DNA of 64,000 nucleotides from Rhodanobacter glycinis (GCF_006438785.1 NZ_RCZB01000001.1:321912-385911), one strand, 5' to 3'. Shown: positions 55,273 through 63,123, numbered from the stretch's first letter. Numbers and translations are program-made. The notes: a model not told the origin generated them from the letters alone.

Positions 55273-55957
55273 GAGGTTTCCGTGGACGGCCGATCTTGAG
55301 CGGCCCGGCCGGTCGGGCGAGCTGGGCCTCGATGGCGGTGCGGAAGCGGTCGGATCCGAGCGCATGCTGGCGTTGAAGGTGTAACCGGATCGCTTCGATG
55401 TCCTCGTCGCAGAGTGTTTCCAGCGCTATGGCGCGGTAGGCGGTGCAGCGCTCCTCCCGCGTGGAGCCCAGGTTCCGGTAGGTCGGGTGCGGGTGGACGA
55501 GCGGGTCGTTGTGGCCCAAGGCGTTGGCCGCATGGCTTGACCAGGGATAGTCGGCCGGATCGGCACACATGCGGGCGCGAACCGGGTTCAGCTCGATGTA
55601 GCGGTAGCAGTGCAACAGGTAGGTGTCGCGGTCGACCAGGGACGCTTTGTAGCGTCCTTCCCAGAGCGTGCCGGTGCGGCGGTAGCGGTCGTTGACGTAG
55701 CGCACGTAGCGCCGGCCCAACGCCTGCATGATGCGGGCGACCTGGCCGCCTTCGTCGGGCGTCATCAGCAGGTGCACGTGGTTGGTCATCAGGACATAGG
55801 CGTGAACGGCGCAGCCTTCGCGCAACGCGATTTCCCTCAGCTCCTGCAGATAGCGATGCCGGTCGGCATCGGTGAAGAAGCAGGGCTGGCGATCATTGCC
55901 GCGCTGGACGATATGTTGGGGAATGCCGGGTAGGTCGATGCGCGGCCTGCGGGCCAT
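55247..55957 (-). CDS. REP-associated tyrosine transposase (RAYT)
   Basis: A 236-residue Y1-type (IS200-like) transposase of the RAYT group, thought to mobilise or maintain REP/REPIN sequences. MARRPRIDLPGIPQHIVQRGNDRQPCFF at the N-terminus, the HUH motif in MTNHVHLLMTP (about 67-71), and GTLWEGRYKASLVDRDTYLLHCYRYIELNPVRA (about 110-142) are diagnostic. The catalytic Tyr is probably in the GRRYVRYVNDRYRR helix. GGAGG precedes the ATG at 55957. Its final residues (SSESRT) and stop are encoded by an adjacent REP. REPs flank it on both sides. Confidence 0.92.
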   Translation of the reverse strand: MARRPRIDLPGIPQHIVQRGNDRQPCFFTDADRHRYLQELREIALREGCAVHAYVLMTNHVHLLMTPDEGGQVARIMQALGRRYVRYVNDRYRRTGTLWEGRYKASLVDRDTYLLHCYRYIELNPVRARMCADPADYPWSSHAANALGHNDPLVHPHPTYRNLGSTREERCTAYRAIALETLCDEDIEAIRLHLQRQHALGSDRFRTAIEAQLARPAGPLKIGRPRKPHDSSESRT

Positions 55958-56028
55958 GGGTAGCCTCCTGCCAAAGAAGCTCACCTTGCCTGCGGTCCAA
56001 CGCGCTGTCTGTCGTTGTAAGCTGACGA

Positions 56029-56103
56029 GACACCCGGAAAAGTGCACTCTGACCCCCGGCTTTTTGTGAGGTCTGGGGGTTTTGAAGTTCCACTCTGAGG
56101 GAG
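56029..56103. repeat. REP pair upstream of the RAYT gene
   Basis: GTGCACTCTGACCCCC (56042-56057) and, in the same orientation, AAGTTCCACTCTGAGGG (about 56084-56101) are two REP half-units separated by about 25 bp. The second contains the GAGGGAG that serves as ribosome site for the amidohydrolase gene. Confidence 0.7.
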
Positions 56104-56110
56104 ACAGCGT

Positions 56111-57502
56111 GTGCCATTGAAGATGTCGCGTATCGCGCAGATGCTTGTCGTCGGCACGTTGGCCTGGTCGTCGCTGACGTGGGCTGGCGCACCGACCCCC
56201 TTCGCTGCAACCGGCAGCGACAGCCTGGTGTTGTACCGATGGGCCACGTTGATCGACGGCACGGGCCAACCGCCGCGCCCCGATATGGACGTCTTGGTGT
56301 CTGGCGAGCGCATCGTGCGGGTTGTGCCGGATCGCGAGCTGGCACCCGATCTGTTGACCAAGGCGAAGGTCGTCGATCTGCGCGGGCGATATCTCATGCC
56401 CGGCCTGATCGACTCCCACGTCCATCTTGCTACGCCGCCCAATCGTCGGCAGGCCGAAGCGATCATGCGCCGTGATCTCTATGGCGGGGTAACGGCGGTC
56501 AGGGACATGGCGGATGATCTGCGCGCGCTCGGGGACATCACGCGCGCGAGTCGGGTCGGCGAAATCGCGGGCCCCGACATTTACTACGCCGCTCTGATGG
56601 CTGGCCCGTGCTTTTTCACTGACGAACGGACGATCCAGGTTTCGGCCGGAGCCGTCGTCGGCAAGGTGCCATGGATGCAGGCGGTAACGAGTGCCACCGA
56701 TCTTCCGCTGGCTGTCGCCGAAGCGAAAGGAACCTACGCCACCGCCATCAAGCTGTATGCAGATCTCACGGCTGACATGGCGGCAAGGATCACCGCCGAA
56801 GCGCATCGGCAACACATGCTCGTGTGGGCCCACGCCACGCTCTATCCAGCCAAACCGTCGGAAGTCGTGGCGGCGGGTGTCGATGCGATTTCCCATGCCT
56901 GCCTTCTCGTGCGTGAGCCGCAGGCGCATGTTTCCCGCTGGGGCGAGCCGCGCGATCCGGTGGCGCTTGCGTCCTTCAAGGATGGCAACAATCCGGCGCT
57001 CGCCAGACTGTTCAAGGCCATGGTTCGTCGCGGCACCCTTCTCGATGCGACCGTCTGGACGTATGGCGCGGCTGCTGCTGCGGCATCGGTCAACAGCCCG
57101 CCACTGCCACCCGGGAGTTGCGATGACACGATCGGCGGCATCATCACGGGCCAGGCCTGGCGCGCTGGCGTGCAGGTATCTGCCGGCACTGACAACATCG
57201 CGCCGTGGACGGATCATTGGCCGGATCTTTTCCACGAGCTCGATCAGCTGTCGAGCAAGGCCGGCATGCCGATCGCGGCGGTGATCAACTCGGCCACGCT
57301 CGTCAGTGCACGCGCGGCCGGCCAGGAGCATGAGATGGGCAGCATCGAGACGGGCAAACTCGCCAATATGGTAGTGCTGGCGCGGAACCCTCTGGACAGC
57401 CTGGCCAACCTGCAAAGCGTGGTCATGACGGTCAAACGCGGCCGAGCTTTCCATCGCAGCGATTTCGTTCCTTTGGTCCAGGGCGACATCACTGACCTGT
57501 AG
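56111..57502 (+). CDS. Exported amidohydrolase
   Basis: A 463-residue metal-dependent hydrolase with a signal peptide (MLVVGTLAWSSLTWAGA). Metal-binding motif GLIDSHVHLATPP (about 97-109), Lys in TAIKLYADLTADM (about 215), His in LVWAHATLYPAK (about 240) and AISHACLL (about 260), and Asp in VSAGTDNIAPW (about 360). The family includes imidazolonepropionase-like and prolidase-type enzymes; the substrate is not evident. GTG 56111 is used as start because GAGGGAG lies 7 nt upstream; that site derives from a REP. Confidence 0.86.
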   Translation: MPLKMSRIAQMLVVGTLAWSSLTWAGAPTPFAATGSDSLVLYRWATLIDGTGQPPRPDMDVLVSGERIVRVVPDRELAPDLLTKAKVVDLRGRYLMPGLIDSHVHLATPPNRRQAEAIMRRDLYGGVTAVRDMADDLRALGDITRASRVGEIAGPDIYYAALMAGPCFFTDERTIQVSAGAVVGKVPWMQAVTSATDLPLAVAEAKGTYATAIKLYADLTADMAARITAEAHRQHMLVWAHATLYPAKPSEVVAAGVDAISHACLLVREPQAHVSRWGEPRDPVALASFKDGNNPALARLFKAMVRRGTLLDATVWTYGAAAAAASVNSPPLPPGSCDDTIGGIITGQAWRAGVQVSAGTDNIAPWTDHWPDLFHELDQLSSKAGMPIAAVINSATLVSARAAGQEHEMGSIETGKLANMVVLARNPLDSLANLQSVVMTVKRGRAFHRSDFVPLVQGDITDL

Positions 57503-57558
57503 CACGGACGGGCTCGGGTGATCACTTTCATCCGTAAAAGGGGACGGAGGCCAAAAAC

Positions 57559-57616
57559 ACGGGTCAGAGTGCACTTCTTTGGGCTCGCCGCTTTGGAAAG
57601 TCGACTCTGACCCGGG
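57559..57616. repeat. REPIN copy (two inverted REPs)
   Basis: GGGTCAGAGTGCACTTC (57561-57577) and the inverted GGAAAGTCGACTCTGACCC (57595-57613) flank a short spacer. Together they can form a long hairpin between the convergent amidohydrolase and esterase genes. Confidence 0.82.
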
Positions 57617-57628
57617 TTTTACCATCCC

Positions 57629-58639
57629 TCAACCGCTCACATATGGGCCAGTGCCAGGGAATATCGCTATCAAGGCGCGGGTAAGCACGGTCGGGTAGAC
57701 CGTGAAGTGGTCTTCGCCCTCAATGACGGATGTTTCCACCTTCAGGCCTTCGTAGTGGCGGCTGCGCAGGCGTTGGGCAAAGCTGCGGTTGTGCATCAGC
57801 ATGTTGTTCTGGTGGAAGTAGCGCGGTCCTGGCCCGAACGTCTCGTAGCTGCCCACCGACAGCAGCACCTGTGCATGCAAGGCATGGTGGTCCTTTGCGT
57901 AGTTCCGCTCGATGCGGTCGATCACGTGGTCGTCGTACCACAGGGACGGGCTGGACAGGATGTAGGTATGGAACAGCTCGGGCCGCGTCACCAGGACGTA
58001 GGCACCAAACAAGCCGCCATAGGAGTGGCCGGCGAACGCGCGACGGGCGGGATCCGTGTGGTAGCGCGCGTCAATCATCGGCAGCACGGTGGTGGCCAGG
58101 AAATCACGGTAGTGGGCGGCTCCGCCGTATTCCTCGGCACTGAAATCATCGGGACTGCGCCGAACCGGTGTGGAGGGCGTGTAGTCGCGCGAGCGGCTCT
58201 GCTTGGACGTCAGTCCTTGTTGCGGTGGCAGGCCGACCAGGATGAAGTCCTCCAGATTGACTCCATGCTGGCCTACCAGATTACGCAGGCTTCGCACCAG
58301 CGGAAAGCTGTACAGAGCGTCGGTCACGTACAGCACCGGGTAGCGTTGCTTCGGATGCGCAGCGTAACCCGCGGGGAGAGCTACCCAGATCGGATAGTCG
58401 CGCCCGACAGGGTCGTGAATCCATAGTGCTTCCGTATCGGGCAGGACCACGCCGGGAACTGCATCACTGGGAACGGGTTTGGCGCTGGCAACGTCGGCCG
58501 TCATTTCCGCGTGAGACGGTCTGCCCGCCGATCCGTTTGCCGCGATATTGGCGCAGCCCGCCTGCTTGGTCCCGCATCCTGCCAGCATCAGTATTGCCAG
58601 CCCCAGGGCAACTCTCGTAAACAGATTCCGGCACACCAT
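57629..58639 (-). CDS. Lipoprotein esterase of the IroE/Fes-type alpha/beta hydrolase group
   Basis: A 336-residue lipoprotein: signal peptide with lipobox LAGC (Cys22), then a putative esterase domain. The serine elbow is FAGHSYGGLFGAYVL (about 205-219), SSPSLWYDD follows, and the C-terminal His is in EGEDHFTVYP (about 315). This is the pattern of the Esterase_D/IroE-Fes group that hydrolyses siderophore or other esters. ATG 58639 follows GGAAGAAACG. No siderophore genes are nearby, so the substrate is open. Confidence 0.88.
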   Translation of the reverse strand: MVCRNLFTRVALGLAILMLAGCGTKQAGCANIAANGSAGRPSHAEMTADVASAKPVPSDAVPGVVLPDTEALWIHDPVGRDYPIWVALPAGYAAHPKQRYPVLYVTDALYSFPLVRSLRNLVGQHGVNLEDFILVGLPPQQGLTSKQSRSRDYTPSTPVRRSPDDFSAEEYGGAAHYRDFLATTVLPMIDARYHTDPARRAFAGHSYGGLFGAYVLVTRPELFHTYILSSPSLWYDDHVIDRIERNYAKDHHALHAQVLLSVGSYETFGPGPRYFHQNNMLMHNRSFAQRLRSRHYEGLKVETSVIEGEDHFTVYPTVLTRALIAIFPGTGPYVSG

Positions 58640-58702
58640 CGTTTCTTCCAGGCATCGAGTTCGGTCTCCAATGTTCACACGCGGCTGTTTGCAATCCCAA
58701 CA

Positions 58703-58767
58703 AAACGGGGGTCAGAGCGCACTTCTTTTGGCTCGACGCTTTGGAAAGTCGACTCTGACCCCGGTTT
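58703..58767. repeat. REPIN copy upstream of the esterase gene
   Basis: GGGGGTCAGAGCGCACTTC and the inverted GGAAAGTCGACTCTGACCCC (58743-58762) form an inverted pair. It differs from the copy at 57559 at only a few positions, including the internal spacer, and lies 60-130 nt upstream of the esterase start. Confidence 0.82.
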
Positions 58768-58792
58768 CGCTCTTTGTGGTGATGCTGCTAAA

Positions 58793-58870
58793 GAAGGTGT
58801 CCGGGACAATTTGAACAGGTACGCGAAACAAGGGTCTACGCGAAACAGGGGTCAGGTTTGACTCGAGACG
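58793..58870. repeat. Mixed repeat tract: AAGGTGT/GGGACAATTT motif plus a single REP
   Basis: Contains GAAGGTGTCCGGGACAATTT (58793-58812), then two near-direct repeats TACGCGAAACA (58820-58830 and 58837-58847), the second running into a single REP AGGGGTCAGGTTTGACTC (58848-58864). A related AAGGTGT...GGGACAATTT string is at 62092. Confidence 0.6.
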
Positions 58871-58922
58871 AGGCGAATTCTCAGGCGCCTGTTCCCGCAA
58901 GCGCTGCATCATCCCATTGATG

Positions 58923-60989
58923 CTAGAGGGCTTCGTCGTTGCCCATGGGCAACGTCACATAGGTTCTTCCATCGTCCATCAGCCACGGAAAAATTTGGAA
59001 TGTCCAAAGGAGCCGCTCAACGTGCCGAGTGAGAGCAAAGATCCGGTTGATCGAGAAATCGTCGGACGGACCGTACAGTTGGCGAAGGTCGTTGCCTAGA
59101 AGATCGAGCCAATGATCGAGGTCAAGCGATGTGACAACATCGATCATGGATTGGTCATGAGCATCGCTACCATCTATGCAGCCGTCGTTATGCCCGCACC
59201 ATTGCGCGGCATGGGACATGACGTGACGCACATGACCTATCGCGACTTCCAGCAGGGCGTCCATGTCCTGAGTGATGCGGTAATCCAGTCGAGCGGCCTC
59301 GATCTCGGCACGAGCCGCAGCCATGCTGTCACGGAATAGTTCGGCATACCGAGCGCCGGCAGAGGGGTCGGCAAAGGCGGACTCCCTTGCGGTGAAGTAA
59401 TGACCCGGCACAGGCGCGGTCGCTCTATGCAGAAGTGAGATGAGCGAGTTCGGAAACGAAGGCCTGCTCTCATTCAAGGGGCGCAGGTAGAGCACGTCGT
59501 GGGCAACATGGCCGAGCATGGTGACCAGCATGTGCAGCGCAGAGCTTCGGTCGGTCTCAGAATCCGAGATGAGGTCCAGCGCGAGCATGGCATCGAGAAT
59601 CAGGTGACTCTTGGGCATGCCATTGCGGACCACGTCGACGCACTTGGCCACCGGCCTGCCGTAACTGCGGGGTTCACTGAGATCCGGGACCAGAGTGGGG
59701 TCGCCACGATCAAGCTCCGCGATGGCGGTGCCGTACTCGGAGGCGAAGGTGATGCCATCGAGGGACCCAAGTGGCATACCACGCGAGAGTTCACGCACCA
59801 CGACGGTGACAATCTCCTGAAATGCGGCGAATTGTTCTGGTTCTTCAAACGCGGGCGCGCTCAGCGTGTAGGAAAATTGGCTCGATTCAGAAGCATGTCT
59901 GCTTCGGGGAGGCGCTGTTCCCGGGATCGCGGTGGTCGTGGGTATGCGATGGAGGGATGTGAGAGCGTCCTGCACGGTTTCCAAGATAGCGTTCGCGCCC
60001 CGTCGTCCGATGTGCTCGGCCAACTCCGATTCATCCATCGGTTTCGATGCGATGAAGAAGCGATCGCTGCATGCTGCGCTCGCGAGGTTGAGCAAGGTTA
60101 CGTCGACCGACAATGCTTCGTGAACCGTCCCGATGAGTACCCGGTCGGTGCGGATGGGGACGATGCACGTCTCAAGCCCTTCCAATCCAGCGAGTATGAG
60201 CGGAGTCAGCTCATTTCCGGCTGCCTGCGCGATGGCGATGCAATCCGGCAGGACTGCGCCATCGACTTCGTGAGCGCGCCAAGTCAGCCTTGCGAGTGCT
60301 GTTTCCCACGCCTCTTGGTCAGCCTTAGCGAGGGCCTTTTTATGGGCATCGCTGACGATGGAAGACAGGGTGCGAGCCATCTCTGTCTGGAGAAGTGTGA
60401 TCTGCGGCTCGATATCCGCAAAGAACTCATCGAATCGTTCCCGAAAGGCGTATCCAGCGACGCGTTCGGCCAACCGAGGTGGCATCGTGATCCCGGCGTC
60501 CGTGAGGGCCGCGACGGTGGCCACCACGAGAGCGGATGCCCCGATATCCTGGGTGGGGTCGTCGATCCCATAGCGGGACCTGGCGCCTTCTCGAGTACCC
60601 ACTTCCGCAATGACGCCGTCCAGGACCTGCTCGGCTGCGTTGGAAAATGCGGATCGAATGAAAGCGGTGCGAAGCACGAGGTGTGCGGTGAGTCGTGCCA
60701 CTCGGCCACGGTCGAGTTCGACCCCAGTGGCCTCACCCGAAACGTAAGCGAGATCCTCGCGGAAGATTTCCTCTACCTTGGTGATCACATCGTCGAGCGT
60801 GGGCACGCCGTCCTTGCGTGGTCGGGAATAGAAGTATTCCTCAACGCCCACGTGGCGAATCCCCGTGAGCTTCGCCTTCTGGCTCCTCAGATGCAACCAA
60901 GTGCGCTCACCTTCTCCCTTCGCTTGACGGTGGGCAAGAAAGCCTCGTTGCAGAAACCTGGGGATATAGTGCTGGCGTCTACCGGCCAT
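58923..60989 (-). CDS. DUF4238-containing protein, unusually long
   Basis: A 688-residue protein. It opens with the DUF4238 hallmark RRQHYIPRFLQRGFLA (4-19), followed by HVGVEEYFYSRP (about 47-58) and a long helical region, matching DUF4238 to about residue 320. The C-terminal half (about 340-688) shows no domain I recognise; it contains HLILDAMLALDLISDSETD and a His-rich HVRHVMSHAAQWCGHNDG stretch. ATG 60989 has AAGGAA upstream. It lies between REPs, in a region with no housekeeping genes. Function unknown. Confidence 0.8.
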   Translation of the reverse strand: MAGRRQHYIPRFLQRGFLAHRQAKGEGERTWLHLRSQKAKLTGIRHVGVEEYFYSRPRKDGVPTLDDVITKVEEIFREDLAYVSGEATGVELDRGRVARLTAHLVLRTAFIRSAFSNAAEQVLDGVIAEVGTREGARSRYGIDDPTQDIGASALVVATVAALTDAGITMPPRLAERVAGYAFRERFDEFFADIEPQITLLQTEMARTLSSIVSDAHKKALAKADQEAWETALARLTWRAHEVDGAVLPDCIAIAQAAGNELTPLILAGLEGLETCIVPIRTDRVLIGTVHEALSVDVTLLNLASAACSDRFFIASKPMDESELAEHIGRRGANAILETVQDALTSLHRIPTTTAIPGTAPPRSRHASESSQFSYTLSAPAFEEPEQFAAFQEIVTVVVRELSRGMPLGSLDGITFASEYGTAIAELDRGDPTLVPDLSEPRSYGRPVAKCVDVVRNGMPKSHLILDAMLALDLISDSETDRSSALHMLVTMLGHVAHDVLYLRPLNESRPSFPNSLISLLHRATAPVPGHYFTARESAFADPSAGARYAELFRDSMAAARAEIEAARLDYRITQDMDALLEVAIGHVRHVMSHAAQWCGHNDGCIDGSDAHDQSMIDVVTSLDLDHWLDLLGNDLRQLYGPSDDFSINRIFALTRHVERLLWTFQIFPWLMDDGRTYVTLPMGNDEAL

Positions 60990-61010
60990 GGAGATTCCTT
61001 CGAACAGCTG

Positions 61011-61080
61011 AAAACGGGGGCAGAGTTCACTTTCTTCGAGGCCGCCGCCTTGGAAAGGCGACTCTGACCCCCCAGTTTTC
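61011..61080. repeat. REPIN copy upstream of the DUF4238 gene
   Basis: A CGGGGGCAGAGTTCACTT unit and the inverted GGAAAGGCGACTCTGACCCCCC unit (about 61051-61073) with an A/T-flanked outer pair AAAAC/GTTTT. This copy is more diverged than those at 57.6 and 58.7 kb. It occupies the 5' untranslated region of the DUF4238 gene. Confidence 0.75.
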
Positions 61081-61282
61081 ATGAGTTCTTCGAGCTTGGC
61101 GTTTGACCATCGTCGTACCAGCGCCTCACAGCCCAGTCGCATGATCGAGTACAGGCGTCGTTTGGCTTGGCATGGTATCAGCCACTGATCGATCCCGGCG
61201 ATTTCGCAGGCCATGCGGACGAATAAGGGGATGGGGGAAGTTAATTCCTGATCAGAGAAACCGCTTGTTTTCGGAGTGTCAA

Positions 61283-62059
61283 ATGGCCTTCTATAGTGCT
61301 AAGCATGTTGCGCAGATGTATGAGCAAGGCGAAAGCGTGTGCCGTGACCTCAATGAAGTGGGCCTAACTCTCGTCCATAAATGTGCGCCAGGAATTGCCA
61401 ATGCGGACGCGCGCGAATACCTGCTTCAAGGTGTGGCGCGTCGTCTTGGAACGATCAAGGCTTGCATAACTAATGTGTACGAGCTATTTCCCCCAGACAC
61501 GTTGTATCCGTTGCAAAGAGCGGTCTTGGAGAATCTTCAAATAAACCTCCAAGCCTTTGCAATCAATGTGAGCGGCGTCCACGATAACTGGGCGTGGGCT
61601 TATTTGCTCGAACAAGGCATCAAGCTCAATCCCTTGAATATTGGTTTATTCAATCCTCGCACTCGCCCGCACCTAACGGAGGGTATGCGCCGTTATCTCG
61701 ACGACCCTGCTATCCAAAATTGGCATAAAACCTACTCGAAAGACTACCGTGATGCGCTAGCTCACAGGATTCCTCTCTACGTACCTCCGGCGGAGTTCAG
61801 TGACGCCGATCACCAGGCGTGGAGCAACTTGGACGCAGACCATTGGAAAGCACTGTTGAGCGGAAGGCTTGAAGAAGCTGAGGAACTTGACCAGAGAAAG
61901 TCTGCGATAGGCAGACCATCGTACCGATTTGTACACTCGATGACGAACGGTAATGCACGACCCGTCTACCTTCATCCTCAAATCGTTTGTGACGGGCTCA
62001 CGGTCGCGGAACTCTGCAAGACGATGATCAAGGAATGGTTTGGCGAAGAGATAGCCTAA
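61283..62059 (+). CDS. Hypothetical protein with an R-x4-H (HEPN-like) motif
   Basis: A 258-residue, mainly helical protein of lower GC content than the chromosome. No named family recognised. Arg156 and His161 in KDYRDALAHRIPLYVPP form the R-x4-H pattern that is the active site of HEPN-domain RNases, and the preceding helices (NLQINLQAFAINV) would fit the four-helix bundle. GGAG lies 6 nt upstream of the ATG at 61283. Divergent from the DUF4238 gene. The HEPN call is an inference from one motif. Confidence 0.66.
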   Translation: MAFYSAKHVAQMYEQGESVCRDLNEVGLTLVHKCAPGIANADAREYLLQGVARRLGTIKACITNVYELFPPDTLYPLQRAVLENLQINLQAFAINVSGVHDNWAWAYLLEQGIKLNPLNIGLFNPRTRPHLTEGMRRYLDDPAIQNWHKTYSKDYRDALAHRIPLYVPPAEFSDADHQAWSNLDADHWKALLSGRLEEAEELDQRKSAIGRPSYRFVHSMTNGNARPVYLHPQIVCDGLTVAELCKTMIKEWFGEEIA

Positions 62060-62070
62060 GCGAAACGGCG

Positions 62071-62114
62071 AACCGGAGTCAGCGTGCGCGAAAAGGTGTG
62101 AGGGACAATTTCGG
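62071..62114. repeat. Degenerate REP plus AAGGTGT/GGGACAATTT repeat
   Basis: CCGGAGTCAGCGTGCGC (62073-62089) resembles a decayed REP (CCGGGGTCAGAGTGCAC). It is followed by AAAAGGTGTGAGGGACAATT (62091-62110), a relative of the sequence at 58793-58812. Confidence 0.5.
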
Positions 62115-62151
62115 ACGCCATTCGACGACAGCCGATAGCCATGGACCTGCC

Positions 62152-62392
62152 TTGACACCCCTCCACTGCCGTAGCAGACTAAATTCAAGGAGCCTAGAAA
62201 CTCCTCTAAGAGCGGTACCCACCTCCGACAAACCGGTGGGTTTTTTGTGCCTACGCGCGTTGTAGGTGCAACCGACGCGAAGCCTGCGTCGGGAGGGCGG
62301 CTAATACAACACCCGCAAGGGGAATACGCCCGCCGGCTCTTAGCGGTTTCTAGCCTCCCGACTTCCCGTCCGTCTGTCATGCCGTGGACGGG
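62152..62392 (+). ncRNA. Candidate structured RNA / leader region upstream of the XAC0095-like gene
   Basis: A 358-nt gap (62060-62417) that is not coding. TTGACA at 62152-62157 with CAGACT 17 bp later is a moderate promoter. Downstream lie an AGGAG/CTCCT loop (62188-62205), an intrinsic terminator (62217-62246), a CCGACGC/GCGTCGG hairpin (62272-62292) and a CCCGTCC/GGACGGG hairpin (62365-62392). Segments 62189-62215 and 62335-62358 are imperfect reverse complements of each other (sharing CTAGAAAC and TAAGAGC), so the whole can fold as one closed structure. It could be a sRNA of about 60 nt, an attenuated leader, or both. Confidence 0.55.
62217..62246 (+). terminator. Intrinsic terminator inside the leader
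   Basis: ACCCACC (62217-62223) pairs with GGTGGGT (62235-62241) across an 11-nt loop and is followed by a run of T (62241-62246). This is a textbook rho-independent terminator, placed 170 nt before the XAC0095-like start codon. Confidence 0.8.
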
Positions 62393-62417
62393 CACTTCAT
62401 GGAACTAGGAGGCGACC

Positions 62418-63089
62418 ATGTCGACGTTCGAATCGGATGATCTGGAAACGACGGGCTATTTCCTGCCGGAGGACAGCCAGCTGCGGCTGAAGAAGCTGCG
62501 CGAGTATGTGGAGTTCCTCTCGCATCTCGCGCAACCGCGAAGGCCGGACGAGGAGCAGGAGGGGGTTCCCGAGATTCGCCCGGGCGAAGTGGCGATCTGC
62601 ATGGAACTGCTAGAGGAGCAGATCGCCCAGGTGCTGGGCGAACTCTCCTGGCCGGCCGAGCGTCGCGATCGGACGGCAGCATGCGAGGCCGCTGCGCAAG
62701 CGGCGGCTTGCACGGAAGCCGCGGAGCCCGACGCCGCCGAGCCGGTGAGGGATGCGGCCGGCAACCGCTTCCTCTTCGGCGTCACCCTGGATCAGCTCGA
62801 CGAGATCAACCTGCTGCTGAGCAGCCTCGGGGCTCTTGGCAATGTGGTGACCTGCAGCGATCACGCCGAGTTGTCCGACGTCACGCTGTCGATCATGGGC
62901 GACGCCATCGTCCGCGACACGGAGAAGCTGCGCGACATCATCCGCGACGTGAATGCGCAGGATCTGCAGCCACCGCACGGCACGAAACCCGGTGTACGCG
63001 AAGAGCGGGCCTGCTACCTTGCGCTGACCGCGAGTGTGCCCACGGGCGGCGCGTCCTACCTCGTGCGGCAGCATCCGACCTACCAATAG
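62418..63089 (+). CDS. XAC0095-like protein with an internal duplication
   Basis: A 223-residue acidic, helical protein. The N-terminal part (about 12-80: GYFLPEDSQLRLKKLREYVEFLSHLAQ ... GEVAICMELLEEQIAQVLGELSWP) resembles the small XAC0095 proteins of Xanthomonadales. An Ala-rich linker (about 85-110) leads to a second segment (FLFGVTLDQLDEINLLLSSLG ... LSIMGDAIVRDTEKLRDII, about 117-175) with the same helix pattern. TAGGAGG precedes the ATG at 62418. It is transcribed behind a terminator-containing leader. Function unknown. Confidence 0.72.
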   Translation: MSTFESDDLETTGYFLPEDSQLRLKKLREYVEFLSHLAQPRRPDEEQEGVPEIRPGEVAICMELLEEQIAQVLGELSWPAERRDRTAACEAAAQAAACTEAAEPDAAEPVRDAAGNRFLFGVTLDQLDEINLLLSSLGALGNVVTCSDHAELSDVTLSIMGDAIVRDTEKLRDIIRDVNAQDLQPPHGTKPGVREERACYLALTASVPTGGASYLVRQHPTYQ

Positions 63090-63123
63090 CGGGGAAAAGG
63101 TGTCGTAAATAGTAAATAGGGGT

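Noticed and set aside
54957..55274. A plus-strand frame of 105 codons between the two REP copies.
   Set aside because: It ends inside the REP and lies opposite the DUF3606-like frame, which has the better pattern.
54656..61080. A CRISPR array, because similar repeats recur.
   Set aside because: Spacing is irregular (hundreds to thousands of bases), the repeats occur as inverted pairs and there are no cas genes; they are REPs linked to the RAYT.
62152..62417. A retron-type RNA, suggested by inverted segments flanking hairpins.
   Set aside because: No reverse transcriptase gene is in the window, and the flanking segments are too imperfect to be called a1/a2 arms.
62152..62417. An integron attC site, suggested by the imperfect inverted segments.
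   Set aside because: No GTTRRRY-type core site and no integrase or cassette array nearby.
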